Positions 1 through 17,955 of a stretch of 64,000 nt of DNA are shown piece after piece. Position 1 is the stretch's first letter. Each line of letters starts with the position of its first letter. Location of the stretch: the NCBI RefSeq assembly GCF_964340395.1, contig NC_135551.1:28744880-28808879 (forward strand), in the 5' to 3' direction. A program made the translations under genes and the position numbers. The DNA comes from Glandiceps talaboti. Its lineage: Eukaryota > Hemichordata > Enteropneusta > Spengelidae. Below the pieces are notes generated by a model. The model was not told the origin of the DNA. It saw only the letters and a program-made list of their open reading frames with translations, and made no database searches.

Positions 1-3000
1 TTTGATTATAGTTAACGTAGGTAGACACATGGGGCTTGCGTGAGCTGCTTTTAGTGCGCAAAGAACACTGCAGCAATGGCAACTCACTGGGGAGTTCTCA
101 TTGAATTGAATGGAGACAGCTATAGAAAGTGTTATGTCCCACTTACGTGACTAATGGCCGAAGTTTCACAAGGCCCTCATAAAACCTTCAAAGTTTCAAA
201 CGAGCAACACTTTGAATACACCCCTGAACAATTCGAAGATATGCAAATTATGTAGGTGTGAACTGTCTTTTTCGACATTTTGTTTGAGTCTACTCAAACT
301 AAATAAACATGAAAATAACTTCGTCATATTTTGTGACCCACAGCGATTTAACTCATCTGTAGTCGAAAATAGCTTCAGTCAGTATGGATGTTAAAATAGT
401 TATAGCACTAATAGTATGCCAAAGTCATTGTAATGTAAATTTTAAAAAAAAATCCTAGTTGCATATGTCGACATTGAGGTGTACAACTGCTCGATGATAT
501 TGCGTTTGTAGTAATGTCTTTGTAATAATCAATCGTTCCATTTGTTTACGTCAGTGTATATTTTATATTGGTCTTGGTGACCACTTGTGTAGTCTGTCCA
601 CATAGCATAGTTGTAATTTATATTCACTGAGTCTGAAATGAGCTGTGTTCCAAACTAGTAGCGCATGATAAACGAGTTGAGAATTCTGGGATATATTAGC
701 AGGCTTTTTACGGTTCATTCCAATTTATTTAGAAACTTTACGAGAGCTTTAGTACAATCGTATGTCTCTTGCCACTGATTGGCTTGTGAAGTCCGCCGCA
801 GGGCTCAACATTGAAGCGTTTCGGTTATTGCTATAGGTGGAACACTTATGTTACACACTCTGTATTGACGTTATTAGAACTTGTTTATGTGTAGATATCT
901 GTGTTGAACCCCCCCCCCCCTAATCCTCCTTCCTCCACCCAAAGGAAGTTTGTTGCCAGACACGACATTTAGAAAGTTACGAGCTACTGCGCGGGCTTGT
1001 AAGTTGTGTAAAGATCTCAGCCGTGTAAGGTGACACGTTGGCATTTAAGAAACCCGATATTTATGATTCTGCCACAGTTTTACTGCTTTAATTCTAGAAA
1101 ATTGACATTTGTGTTGGGAGTGTTTTAAGAGATCGCATAAATGGCTACAACCTTTATTAGAGTCTGGAGATTGCCACCAGATTTGTAACTTCACGTAATC
1201 CAGTAAACGAAATACCACCCATTGAAGTCATCACAGTCCACAGGATTGAGTTATATTTAACGCAGACTTGGAATATTCTTAACCTTGATTTTTTCCAACA
1301 AAGAAATGACATGTTTGTATTTTTATTGTATATTTTACATATTAATATTTTAATATAAAACCAAAATACTAATTGTAAGTGCCAAAGATGACTATTTTAG
1401 TCAGTTATATTATTAAAGGTCAGTATACTTTAATTACTATCGGTGCGTAACATATTGAATATGTAAATTCACTATATTGTACTGACAATAATAATGTCAA
1501 TTTTGAACTTAAATGTACACAGTATTTTTTTTACTAAGTTCATATTTAAAGTAGTGCTATTTAAATTTGTTCTAAGGGTTTGGATTTTAAAGTTAAATTG
1601 CAACCATCAAAAATGACAAAACTGGCGTTCTAGTGTGACCTTTGTATTGGTACAGTGTCAGGGTCCCAATTTGTGGATATGCACATAAGCACGTATCAGA
1701 CATATTGAAGTACAACTGTGTACATTTCTTGCAATCAAACCCGACACGCTCATTAATTATTTGTACCGCATAACAGGTAACAACGACCGGTCTCCATTAG
1801 TACAGGCGGTTGAATTGGTTGCTTCATGAAATATTACTTGGTTTGGTAAAGCGAGTCTAAATTCGAACTGTAATGCATCCCTCGATGTGTACTGGGTGTT
1901 TTTCTCTAGCGATCAGATAATGTCTTGACGACAGGCTGTGTATTATTTTGTAATCAAATAATCACCTGATCCGTGTGGCTTATCGCTTCCCTTATGATGA
2001 CCTGTGACCTTTGAAGTCTGACATTGAATAGTAACAAAGGACAAAATCACAATTTTTTAAATTCTATTTTTTTAAAAATTGTTATATAAGTGTTATATGA
2101 CAATAGAATATGTATAACAACGCCCTATTGTAAGTTAGTGAAACCACTAATGTTATTGTGTAGTTTGTTTTATTTTTCGTGTCCAGCCTATTGTCAATAT
2201 TTATGGCTGGAGTCTATAGAAATTTAGAATGAATGTTTATCTAAGATGTGTTAGAATGTCAATTAAGACGTATATGCTGGCCGGTATATCAATTAACTGG
2301 CATTGATGTATGTTAGACCACAGTAGACATATGGCAAGTTCGGATATGTAGCAAAGTATAGAACACACACTCATGTAATATGTACTACATGATAATATTT
2401 CCGATGAGAGATGTTTATGATCAGTTTTAACTTGTAATCTCATTTTAATGTCAATATTGAACTAGTCATGCGGCTCCTTTAATGTATAACACGAGTTACC
2501 TTGAGAAAGATATTTCATTTTAAAACGCCAAAATATTTCATAAGTTTGATAAACTTTGCTACCAAGCGTACCAAGTAATGTCTTTAAAGTAAATAGAAAT
2601 AAGTTTGGAGGATCTACAAATTTCCTCGCAAATTAAATTTTAGGCCATATTTCACTTGGATATGCTACTACTTTGCATTTAACTCTGTCCCATGGTAGCT
2701 ATGACAACAGATTACGTTACCGTAATACGAGATTTGTGTGAAATTTTCCGATTTAGGTATTTTCGTCGCGTCTCGCCGCAAGGAACTGTCGTGTTATTTT
2801 CTATCCACCTTGTGTGTTAACTTCTGATGAATGACTACAGTGCCACACGGTACCTGTGTGTTCATGTTGTGATTGTTACCGAATGACAGCGTACCTGTGT
2901 GTTCATGGTGTTTGTTCTATTCTGAAATAAAATCACTCGTGAAACCTCACACCTGGCTCGTTAAACTTGCGAAGGTGAGAGTTGTTAATTAGTAAATTCG

Positions 3001-5026
3001 ATTATCTCATAGCGTGGAAACTTAATTAGCAATATGATTAGTCGGACAATAGCGTTCCTAATCCATATTCATCACGCTCCAGTCGGTATGCTGGCGTAAC
3101 ACGCAAAGAAAATAATTATTCAGGACCGTTATAGGCTTTTGTGTGAGCTAAATTGGCTTACTCTAATCAAATTATTCCGAGCCTACTACGCCATGCACTG
3201 TTTTTGTTTCCTACCTGAATGTTATTAATGATATGATATATCGCAATATGTATGCTCACACACGGGACTGTCTAGTACTTGAGGTGGCCACGTTTAGTCT
3301 ATATATCCTTGCTTTATCTCTAACTTACAGACTATATATGCAGCTGAATATTCCCAACACAGCAATATTAGGTGTGTGTACAGGTGGCGTTTAGCTAAGA
3401 CTTGTTATAAGCTAGACATCCCGAAGCCATAGTCAAGATTTTGCCAACGACTCCATCGACTGTCACCGGAAACCACTGGATGTCAGATTTATCGAGACTA
3501 CTCGGTGGAACAGTAAAAAATCTCCCTTGCAGGCATCACCGTGAATCAGTTAAAACTAGACATTCGCCTCTTTGAGTATCACGAGATGACATCTGAATAA
3601 TGAATGAGAACTTTACCCAAATGATCCTACCACCTAGAGGTAATTTTGCCGACGTTGTACTCGATTACATACTTTTAACAACCCCTCCATCCGGCACCCC
3701 CTCCATCCGACATCCCCTCCCTCGCCAGTCGCGCAGTGATCCCAATATTGTTAATCAAGCATCCTATAGAAGTCCCATGTTTAGAGATTGTAATTTTTTG
3801 AGTTTCAAATTTCTTTTTATGTTCAGTTAGATAATATTTTGATATGAACTTTATAGGCCACGGTGTGCATATCTTAATGAGGGGTACTCGTGCACATCAG
3901 TGCATGTATATAAAGAAGAAGGATATACGATCCACACGAGTCATCCTCCAAGGTGAAATCTAGACTTTTGGTACCGTGAACGCACAGGTCCCGTAATCTT
4001 TGCGATGCGAGGATCATTACACATCTCGCATCAGAATTAACTCACTCAACAAAGTGATTGATACAATCTGTGTAAACGTTTTTACTCGAAAGCTTAAATT
4101 GCAAACGACATGGCTACTAAGTGTACAAGTATTTCAATGTATTGTTTACTCTTTTGCACGTCTCATTTGATGAACAGATTCTACGTACGCGTCTCCCATT
4201 CAACAGTGTGGGATTTGCCAGGCTCGACTCCGGTGCTTATTTCGCCGTCGTCTTATTCCGTCTTGTTCCTCCATCGCTGGTAGGCGGTGAAATATTAAAA
4301 TTCGACGTCTACGCTTCAATAATTGCCCATAAAACGTTAATCACTAATGGCGATATATTACATCGTAAAAATCCAACCTCTCCAATACTCTCTAGCTGTC
4401 GTTGACTTTGTGACCAGCGACCACATGTCGCCATTACAAAGTTTACTTAAGGACAAGGTAAAAAAAACCTCAGATGTTGATTATACAAATGAGGTTTCCA
4501 ATTTGGTTGAATTTAGACACGGCGGTGGTCTACCGTCGTTAGGGGTAACTCAAAAATAAACAAAGGTCAGTAACGGTGATAAGTAGAAGCGACCTTGGGT
4601 TCAGAGCTCAGATTGATTAAAACTGCCAACGAAGGTCGAGATTCCAAGGTCGGAATTACAGAAGCGTACTTTAAATGATGTATGCTATCTACACGTGGAG
4701 TATAATGCATAGCCACTCAACTATGGAATGCACTCACATAGATAATACCGTGTACAATTACACTTTGGATAGTTAAAACTGCTATTCCGAATACAGATAA
4801 CCCAAGAGAAATTTAATCGACCTGATAAACAGGTCAGAACTACTGTGATATAGAAAGTCATATAGAAATGAGGTAAGGGAGCTAATTTATCTTCCTTACA
4901 AAAATTACAATGATAAAAAACTATTATGTCTCCAAATTAAATTAAAACAAATACAAACTATATATATAACCCCATAAGAAGTAGATTCGTCCGACCATCT
5001 TGTTACGCAATTAAATGACCAAAATT
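1..5026. other. Intergenic stretch, no gene recognised
   Basis: AT-rich sequence with ordinary CpG content and stops in all frames. It includes a C12 run near 909-920. Frames of 60-94 codons near 212, 2237, 3600 and 4121 have no recognisable domains, and none shows convincing splice context. Confidence 0.6.
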
Positions 5027-5437
5027 GTATGTATGTATGTATGTATGTATGTATGTATGTATGTATGCATGTATGTATGTATGTATGTATGTATGTATGT
5101 ATGTATGTATGTATGTATGTATGTGTGTGTATGTATGTATGTGTGTGTGTATGTATGTATGTATGTATGTGTGTGTGTGTATGTATGTATGTATGTATGG
5201 ATGGGTGGATGGATGTATGTGTGTATGTATGTATGTATGTATGTCTGTATGTATGTATGTATGTATGTCTGTCTGTATGTATGTATGTATGTATGTATAC
5301 GTATGTATACGTATGTATGTATGTATGTATGTATGTCTATATGTATGTATGTGTGTGTATGTATGTATGTATGTATACGTATGTATGTATGTATGTATGT
5401 ATGTATGTATGTATGTATGTATGTATATGTGTGTATA
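5027..5437. repeat. (ATGT)n array with GT, GGAT and ACGT interruptions
   Basis: About 410 bp of tetranucleotide repeat, interrupted by short GT runs (5120-5180), ATGG/GTGG units near 5200 and ATACGT units near 5300. All frames on both strands stay open over much of it, producing meaningless Met-Tyr-Val-Cys or His-Thr-Tyr-Ile frames. Confidence 0.95.
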
Positions 5438-6655
5438 CACATGTACACATAGAATGTAAATGTATGTATGTGTGTCTGACTATGTCTGTCTGTCTGTGTG
5501 GCAGACATAAAATAGGATACCGTTTATATTGTAAACAACGGTACGTCAAAGTGTGCTATAAGTCTGAAAATGAAGTCATCACAGTAACCCAGTGAGACGT
5601 TGACAGCTAAATTCGGCCTTAGATCAGGTGTCTTTATTGGCTGCAATGTTTCCTTGTTTAATTTCTGTACAATTTATGTAAGCCGACGATCGATCAACGA
5701 CAAGGCAGCTGGTATGTTTGACGACCCTCTGAACTAAAACAGCCCCAAGCAAAAAACTAAACTTATTGAAAATTAAATAAAGAGACGAGATTTGAGTGCA
5801 AACCCGCTGCTTAATTAGCCGATGAATACGCATGGCAGAATCGAAATTAGATAGTCAATAGACACAAACTCTGGGCGTATTTGAGGCTGGAAATAAACGG
5901 ATAACAACCTATTGTTGGTGACGAGATTACAATGTTATGCGGAACATTCGAATTGACAGTCTAGCAATAAAAGAATTGAAGATGCTCGGATTAGTAAGAT
6001 GTTAATTTGATTACATCATTTCGTCATAGAAAGGCCACAGAGATTCACTTTCAATGAAGTATATAATACATTATACTATCAGTAATACAAAAGCATAGCG
6101 TTTATAAATAGGAATTTCATACGCTGTGTAAAATATTATACATACACATTGTGATTAAATAGTAAAATATCTCACTCGTGGACCAGTAGGGCATGTGGGA
6201 CAACAAAAAATTGAATTTCAACGAAGAAACGAATTTGATGCGAGTCACATTAGAGACGAAATACTGCGACAGAAAATAGTCCAGGCAATTGTAAAAAGCT
6301 GAAGGGGTCACGACGAGTGCTTTGTGAAGGTTGGTCTGCGCAAATCGGCTTAGGGAAGAGTTTTAATGTCTTAGTTGATGCGTATCAACAGCAGAGACTG
6401 CCGACAGAAATTAATTCACTGCAATCCGACTTTACGAGTCTTAAAATGTCACCTTTGAAAACATATGCTTGATTTTCACTACGTTACTAGCATTAAGAAT
6501 GAAGAAAGCCAATATTACTAAAGACGTGAAGGCAGAAATGCCATCAGTAAATATGACGTCACGGTCTTACCCGATTTATAATACTTAGAGTCGACGTCCA
6601 CATAACGCTAGCTAGTTGAACTTCTAATGAATACTACAACATATTAAGTACATAT
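5438..6655. other. Non-repetitive stretch without recognised genes
   Basis: Plain AT-rich sequence between two tetranucleotide arrays. Frames of 69 and 64 codons on the minus strand (5624-5833, 6117-6311) show no domain. A CTGT-rich tail of the preceding array reaches about 5500. Confidence 0.5.
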
Positions 6656-8503
<1,848 letters not shown>

Positions 8504-8645
8504 ACATACATACATACATACATACATACATACATACATACATACATACATACATACATACATACATACATACATACATACATACATACATACATACATA
8601 CATACATACATACATACATACATACATACATACATACATACATAC
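8504..8645. repeat. (ACAT)n array, nearly perfect
   Basis: About 35 uninterrupted units, the purest ACAT array in the left half, preceded by AAAT units at 8470-8503. Confidence 0.95.
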
Positions 8646-9269
8646 AAATGTGAATGAAAGTTACGAAGAGAGATTTAGTTGTCGACGTACGTATCTAACC
8701 ATTTCAGTCGTGCTGGACTTCAGTAAGTAGACTAAAGACTACAGTGCAGCGGAAACCGAGCTGCCAATTAACTAAGATATACACAAACTAAAACAGCTAC
8801 TATTTTTTGCGACATCATATGCTGATATAAGTTATTGAATGGACGATGTAGGGTGTCAGTGATTCCTAATGACTTCCATGATCTTGCAGGCAGGGTATAT
8901 TTTAGGACTTCCAGTGTCTTGCTTACAGGGTGACTATATCTGCATAACCACAGAGAAGTATAGGCGTTCTTACTTGTCTGTGGCATAACCAAGGCACTGT
9001 TATCACCCACTTGTGTAATCTACCACATTGAACAACAATAGTTTTAATTATTGTCTCTCTAAGGACACGGAAAGTTCGGTTTCCGCAGTAGTATATTAAA
9101 TTTGTAACAAAACATGCGTATTGTGAAACAACTTTAGTATCTTAACTCGAGACGACATTTTATTGTGTCTAAAGTCAACACATAAAACTCATTTAGTATT
9201 CCCGTCGATCTTGTACCTTGAAGCGAGTAAAAAAATCAACCTATAGCTTTTTAGCACAACTGAACTGAG
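8646..9269. other. Intergenic stretch, nothing recognised
   Basis: Unique-looking sequence; an 80-codon minus-strand frame at 8768-9010 has no recognisable domain. Confidence 0.5.
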
Positions 9270-9323
9270 GCGTCTGTCTGTCTGTCTATCTGTCTGTCTG
9301 TCTGTCTGTCCGTCCGTCCGTCC

Positions 9324-9401
<78 letters not shown>
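9270..9401. repeat. (CTGT)n with internal (CCGT)4 block, then (GT)n
   Basis: CTGT units flank a central block of CCGT at about 9308-9325; the array ends in about 12 GT units. Confidence 0.95.
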
Positions 9402-9402
<1 letters not shown>

Positions 9403-11269
9403 AACAACTTAAAGTCAAAAACCGCTGAACTGATTGCCATGATATTTGGTGGGATTCAGCAAATGAACACCTATTGTTAGCATGGACTAGCATATTGATA
9501 AACATTTTTACAAAACTGTACAGTTGTGCTACAACGCCATTGGCTGATGTCAATAAAAACAATTTCTGGTAAAAACTATGTAAATAACATTAATTTGGCT
9601 TGCCTAAATGATTTGCCACAAAATATTCGGTTGCCAATCATGCTTAAATATGTTTCTGTAACATTTGAAAGCAGATCGTTATAATCAAGGAACAAAAGTA
9701 AAGAAAATCGTCATATCTTGATTAATATTACGTCGCCATCCTCTTTAAACGACGTGTGAATGCAATCTTACTACACAGATGATAGAGAGAACTAGTTTGT
9801 CAGTGGCTGCAGTGTTTGATTTGATATAGCCCTTGTATTATGTGAGTTCAACATTCAGTTAGAATGGTGCGCATAATTACATTGATCAGATTCAGTAGTT
9901 TCGATATGGATTCATCACATTTGTAGTAAACAGATGCCTCGATATTGCTTTATCACCATGGCATCAATCAAATTACCAAATCAAATCACGGTCCAATTGG
10001 GGTGTAACGTTCACGTGACGACATTAGAGGGTAAAGGTCATGATTTGATGATTTCAGTCGTGAAATGAACAACAAATTGAAGTAAGAAATTACAATCCTG
10101 AAAAAGGCTACAAAAATCTTTAGATTTATCATGGCCAAGATCTGAACCCCGCTGTATGTTATGTTTGTTGCATGTCACGAATTATTCAATTCATGTCAAA
10201 ATTAACTTAAGCTAATTTATCATTGATGGTACTAGCCAGATCTGTATTCACTTTTACTCGACTCACTCAACACTACACAAATGTACACTGGTTCTCAGAG
10301 ATCTATAGCAACCCATTTGAGAAAACAAAAGTGACCGATTCGATAATGTCATTTTAGTGCACCCAAAAATACCTTTGCACTGAATGTAGAGAGAAACTAA
10401 AAGTATCTTATGATAATAGAGTTAAAGCTGCAACGTCAACATTTTTTTGAAAATGGTTTGTTAGATAGAAACACTTACTCATAATATCGTATACCCTGAA
10501 CATTATTGAATAACCTGTGGATGAACGTAATTTTTTGTATCTGTATAAATTATATCTAATTGATTTTGGGGTCCGCACCCAAAATCAGCGCCCTCAACGA
10601 CTATTTCATCTGGTACTGCACCTTTTACGGATGATATCGACCACTATACCACCTGCAAATAATATTAACCACCAATTAACAGACACAGTATCTTTTTGTA
10701 AGTAATTGACCAATTTTTAGTGAATATATATTTTCTGAGTAACTTGATGAAATACTGTCTCTGTTGCGCAGTTGGTGCAGGTTTAATACAAATCACCATG
10801 GATACAACTGGGAAAAATAATGGCGATTTGCAACGATTGACTTATATTACGAGCACCGCAAAACCAGTGACGTATATACACGGGCTGTCATGACGTAGAA
10901 CAACCAGGGTATATAATCCGTATTTTCAGTTCAAAGACAATAACTTGGCTTGTGTAAGGTATAAGGGGAATCGACAGTGAATCGAATGTGAATGTGAATC
11001 CAAAATAAAATATTCAGTCGATACCTGACATGGCCTTGCCTGGCCTGGGCTGTACCTGGCCTGTACCTGTGTTTTGTACAGCCCGATATGGACGGCATAC
11101 TCCGCCTTTAGGCGTTCTGATGTCTCCAGACCACAGAAAATTGCTGAATATGTAGACCAAGCTATTGCAACAGCTGTGCCCAATGGTATTCGGCAATTTA
11201 ATATTAGAAAACTTGCCAACCATATTGTGCTCCGATATATTAAATCTCATCAAAAAATAGTAGTTTGTA
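9402..11269. other. Intergenic stretch, no gene recognised
   Basis: Mostly unique AT-rich sequence. A GC-rich patch near 11030-11070 repeats the word 'cctggcctg/tacctg'. The frame running through 11074-11442 is plausible-looking for about 45 codons but then enters a CAGA array and matches nothing I recognise. Confidence 0.5.
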
Positions 11270-11270
11270 A

Positions 11271-11311
<41 letters not shown>
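11270..11311. repeat. (CAGA)n array
   Basis: About ten units of CAGA. Confidence 0.9.
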
Positions 11312-11764
11312 ATATGTGCAGCAGCAACCTACCTAATAGATATTCAACGTGTTCGACCAACTTGGTAAATCTAGCGGTAATATTTACATGTACCCGACCT
11401 CGTCGTGAACCGAATATGATAACGCTGCACTGTGTTCAGTGACCGGGTTTTGTAAGACTCCAGAGAACAACTAATTCGTATCACCTGTTGGTGTTCTGAC
11501 CCTACCACTTATCGGGTCAAAGATGAACGGAATTAAGCACCCGACATACGACAGTGGCTCGATATATCCACTCAAAAGTATATAAATAACAATGCATGTC
11601 GTGTATAGATGTTTCTAAACCACATGACCTGGTTGGATATGTGGATAAACATTAAGACAGTGAATTCGATAACTGACTGTCCTTGAGATGGATGAACATC
11701 ACACAAAACATCGTTAAATCGGATCACGAACAGTACAAGGAACACCGTCTTTGCTCTGCTCAGA

Positions 11765-11767
<3 letters not shown>

Positions 11768-11814
<47 letters not shown>

Positions 11815-12034
11815 ATGTATGTATGTATGTATGTATGTATGTATGTATGCTGCATGCATGCATGTATGTATGTATGTATGTATGTATGTATGTATGTATG
11901 TATGTATGTATGTATGTATGTATCATACGTATGTATGTATGTATGTATGTATGTATGTATGTATGTGTGTGTATGTATGTATGTGTGTACGTATGTACGT
12001 CTGTATGTGTGTATGTATGTGCGTGCACGAACTC

Positions 12035-12086
<52 letters not shown>
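11768..12086. repeat. Compound (GT)n-(ATGT)n-(GT)n array
   Basis: A GT run opens and a longer GT run closes a region of ATGT units with a TGCATGCATGCATG patch (about 11848-11863), a CATACG interruption near 11924 and a palindromic GTGCGTGCACGAACTCGCGCACGT-type patch near 12018-12042. Confidence 0.95.
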
Positions 12087-12089
<3 letters not shown>

Positions 12090-12107
12090 GCATATACATT
12101 TCATATG

Positions 12108-12331
12108 GGAGTGGGTTATTACACGACAAGTACATAAAGGACCCCTTAATCAGATATATAATTATATAATATGGAGTGGGTTATTACATGGGAAGTACAT
12201 AATGGCCTCTAAATCAGATATATATCATTATGGAGTGGGTTATTACACGGCAATAACATAAATGCCCTAAATCAGATATATGACGGAGTGGGTTATTACA
12301 TGGCAAGTACTTTAAGGCCTCTAAATCAGTC
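12108..12331 (+). repeat. Four-copy tandem repeat with shrinking period (65, 59, 53 bp)
   Basis: Each copy starts GGAGTGGGTTATTACA (12108, 12173, 12232, 12285) and continues through '-aagtacataa-ggcc' and 'ctaaatcagatatat'. The length difference comes from the AT-rich end of each unit; the last copy stops before that end. Confidence 0.9.
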
Positions 12332-13565
12332 AAGACGAGGTTGAAATCTAATTCATACACGGAACTCACTAAGACAGACAGATGCATTTTTTCTCTGGTC
12401 TAATTTCACACGACACGTGTCCGATGTCATTTAACACTGTGTATTTTGAAAACTGAAATAGAATATCGTAGGAAATTCGTAAAAGTATACAAGCATCAGG
12501 AGTTGCAATTTAAAGACACACGTGTACTATATAAATTGAGAATTATTCCGTAAAGTAGTTTACTGATTTATCGCGTCAGACGACACCGTCACACCATAAA
12601 AAGAACACGACTGTACCATCCATGAGCAAGAGCATACGGAGACAGTCTTTTATGGCATTTTTACCAATGGCTAAACACATTCAAACAAAATAAAGCAGAA
12701 TATCTGCAATATTTGTCAAACGGCGATGGTTGGATGGTGCCACACTCACAACTAAAGATATTAGAATATGAACGTGACAGTGGTCTTTATACAGAATCTA
12801 CTACATGACCTCATTGAGACACCCTCAAGTTCGAGTTAAGTATAAGCAACAAAGAAGCCATATCTGCCTGAGTATTTACCTAATAATAGTGAAGATATGA
12901 TTTCGTTGTCGGTAGTTTGAGATGGTGTGTTTTAATAATCCCAATTATTCTTTGTCAATACAGTTTGGTATAATTCCAAGACCAGACAATAACAATAACA
13001 CAGTAACACAAAGCATGATTGTTTATTAAACCGTTAACTAATTTCTCTTCTCTCCAATTTTCCGACCTACGGCATCTGTTTGATTTGAGTATTTGTTTGG
13101 CAACCGCTCTGTGTTCCCTTCACTTTTGAACTTAAGCGGTGACATGAAAATTAAAAATTACACCAAATGGAAAACTTTAAAGATAGTTACAAATTACACA
13201 ATTTTGGATATTAACTGGTAACTGTATATGTAACTCCTGATATTTGTTGTGCAGTGGAAACCCCACACCTGCACTAAACCTAGAGGCGAATTACTCAATG
13301 TACATGTGGCCTTGTTTTTTATCTACAGCTTCCTGTATTACATGATTAAATCGAAGGCTAGTATATACGAGACGAGTTCAAATGAGGACGAGAAATTGAA
13401 ATGCCGTTGCCCGTACGCTAAAGTGCTTTGTTACGGTTTCACTTTGGTATCTCTTTTGTTGTTATGGATGGATAATGGCATGCTGCGTATTACATTTAAA
13501 AAGTACATAATGTGTAGTATGAATACATGGCTTCATATTTACTGTTATGGTTTATTATCCATACA
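12332..13565. other. Intergenic stretch, no gene recognised
   Basis: Unique AT-rich sequence. A 135-codon plus-strand frame begins at 13249 with two hydrophobic stretches but ends in a CAA repeat and matches no family I recognise. Confidence 0.5.
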
Positions 13566-13567
13566 TC

Positions 13568-13608
<41 letters not shown>

Positions 13609-13609
13609 C
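13566..13609. repeat. (CAA)n array
   Basis: About 15 CAA units; read as polyglutamine only in an unsupported frame. A C-rich run follows at 13721-13733. Confidence 0.9.
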
Positions 13610-14058
13610 TCAGTCTTCAATTTTCAAGCCACATGTGCTTTACTTTATATTCATGAATATTGAAGACACTGCGTTAACAGTAAGAATTTTTTGTTGTAAA
13701 TAGTTTATTATCCCATAAAGCCCCCCCCCCCCCTCCCCTGCTAATTTCTAGTTACAGCTGCCACCAGTAGGTTTGTTAAAATAGTTTTTATATAATGCCG
13801 TAATGCCATTGTGATTTTATTCTCAGGCATGGAACATTCCCTTTATATCATGCACTTCGTTTTTTTTACTTATTAATTAAATCGCAACTCAATATGAAAA
13901 CAAGAAGAAAACGACATTACGTTGTCATGGGAAAGGAAGCGAGCATACGCCATGTGTACTTTCCAAGGAGATTGCGATGGCGTGGAGAAATGAGTGTTGT
14001 CTTACAGTATTCCAAATCACAGATGGCATAGTGCTATGTGTATCCAGCGCTCACATGT

Positions 14059-14178
14059 CAGTATGTATGTATGTATGTATGCATGTATGTATGTATGTAT
14101 GTATGTATGTATGTATGTATGTATGTATGTATGTATGTATGTATGTATGTATGTATGTATGTATGTGTGTGTATGTGC
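14059..14178. repeat. (ATGT)n array
   Basis: About 30 ATGT units with one ATGC interruption near 14080, ending in GT-rich sequence to about 14195. Confidence 0.95.
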
Positions 14179-14256
14179 ATGTGTGCGTGCGTGTATCTCT
14201 CAGCTTGAGAGACACAGCGACAGATAGACAGACATGAGATCTTGAGAGAACTAGAG

Positions 14257-16620
<2,364 letters not shown>

Positions 16621-16774
16621 TTTATCTATATATATATGTGTGGGGGGGGGGGAACGGGTTAAAATGTCCAAGGTGGCTTTACGTCCGATCACAAAAAATA
16701 AAATCTAGAAGATGCTGACAAAAAAGTGTCTTACTGGAGAGAACAGTGCTCGATGCATAACGTGCATAACACTA

Positions 16775-16776
<2 letters not shown>

Positions 16777-16816
<40 letters not shown>

Positions 16817-16819
16817 ACA

Positions 16820-16894
<75 letters not shown>
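16777..16894. repeat. (CA)n array
   Basis: About 118 bp of CA with ATAC and CAGA interruptions near 16811-16821. A G11 run lies upstream at 16642-16652. Confidence 0.95.
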
Positions 16895-16896
<2 letters not shown>

Positions 16897-17767
16897 AATT
16901 TCTCTTCCATTCTGAACGGTGACAGAGTCGATGATTTACGATGACAGCCGAAAAGAAGCAAAAATTGGTTCAGATGCATAATGATTTGATATGAAACCGG
17001 TCAATGTTGTTTTCAAATATGTGTGTGCAGATAACAAGTATGACCATTGTGATCGGTCTGTAGTCGAGAAGTCGGATCATTGTGACAATTGATCTTGACC
17101 CCAGACCGGTCTGAGTCTTGACCTTCACTTTTAAGGTCAACACAATTTCTTCCGCATTTTAGGAGTCTCATAACTTAGAACTATTTTGTCACGTGATACA
17201 GTAGTTGAAAGACGTGACATTGGTATGAATTCCGGGTTTGAATCACAGGAAAATGTCAGATGTCAGCATATGCTCAACATTAATTTGATATATATATTAC
17301 TTGAAGTCAACTTGAAGAAGTACTCTTGACCTTCACACTGCAGGTTAATGGGTATTTGCATATTACCTCAACTGAACCAGGGATGGTATCCAACCCAGGC
17401 CGTGTGTCCCAATGTAATAACACTATACTTTGAACAAAATCACCGATATATATAGAGTTTACACTTGTCGTTCTTCTGTTACCCATTTGTTTCCTTTGTC
17501 TTTTCATGTGTGTATATGTGTTTATGACTTTTGAAAAGGAAAACAAACACCTCTGTTGACGTGATGTGACGTCTTTGAATAATGTATTCTTACTTTTAAG
17601 CCCCCAAAAATGTTTGCTTCCGATAATATGACTTCAAAAAATATAGTGTAGGTAGGTCGGAATTTTTTTCTTCTCTTTTTTAATTTTTGATAAATTGCTT
17701 CAACCCTAAGACAAGATACTTGTTGGTCACAAGATGTGTGCATAGTTTGATGAGGTGTAAAAGAAGT

Positions 17768-17955
17768 ATAAAGGAAGACGTGACTCGGGTAGACGAATAT
17801 GCAGACTGAAAATTATAAAGGAAGACGTGACTCAGGTAGACGAATATGCAGACTGCAAAGTATAAAGGAAGACGTGACTCAGGTAGACGAATATGCAGAC
17901 TGCAAAGTATAAAGGAAGACGTGACTCAGGTAGACGAATATGCAGACTGCAAATT
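17768..17955 (+). repeat. Four 47-bp tandem repeats, nearly identical
   Basis: Exactly 4 x 47 bp, each starting ATAAAGGAAGACGTGACTC. Copies differ at only a few positions (cgggt/caggt, gaaaatt/gcaaagt/gcaaatt). High identity implies recent expansion. Each unit keeps two CpGs. Confidence 0.97.

Noticed and set aside
5003-5595. Six long frames of Met-Tyr-Val-Cys or His-Thr-Tyr-Ile repeats
   Set aside because: Translation of an ATGT array; the same occurs at 6.7, 8.5, 11.8, 14.1, 27.5, 28.4 and 32.7 kb.
11074-11442. Frame with a coding-like central 45 codons
   Set aside because: Runs into a CAGA array, overlaps two minus-strand frames and matches no family I know.
11500-11560. Weak resemblance to a 5S rRNA internal segment (aattaagcacccgac)
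   Set aside because: Only a dozen bases fit; neither the flanking helices nor the full internal control region is present.
13249-13656. 135-codon frame with two hydrophobic stretches and a polyglutamine tail; briefly considered as a transporter membrane exon
   Set aside because: No recognisable motif, the glutamines come from a CAA array, and there is no partner exon nearby.
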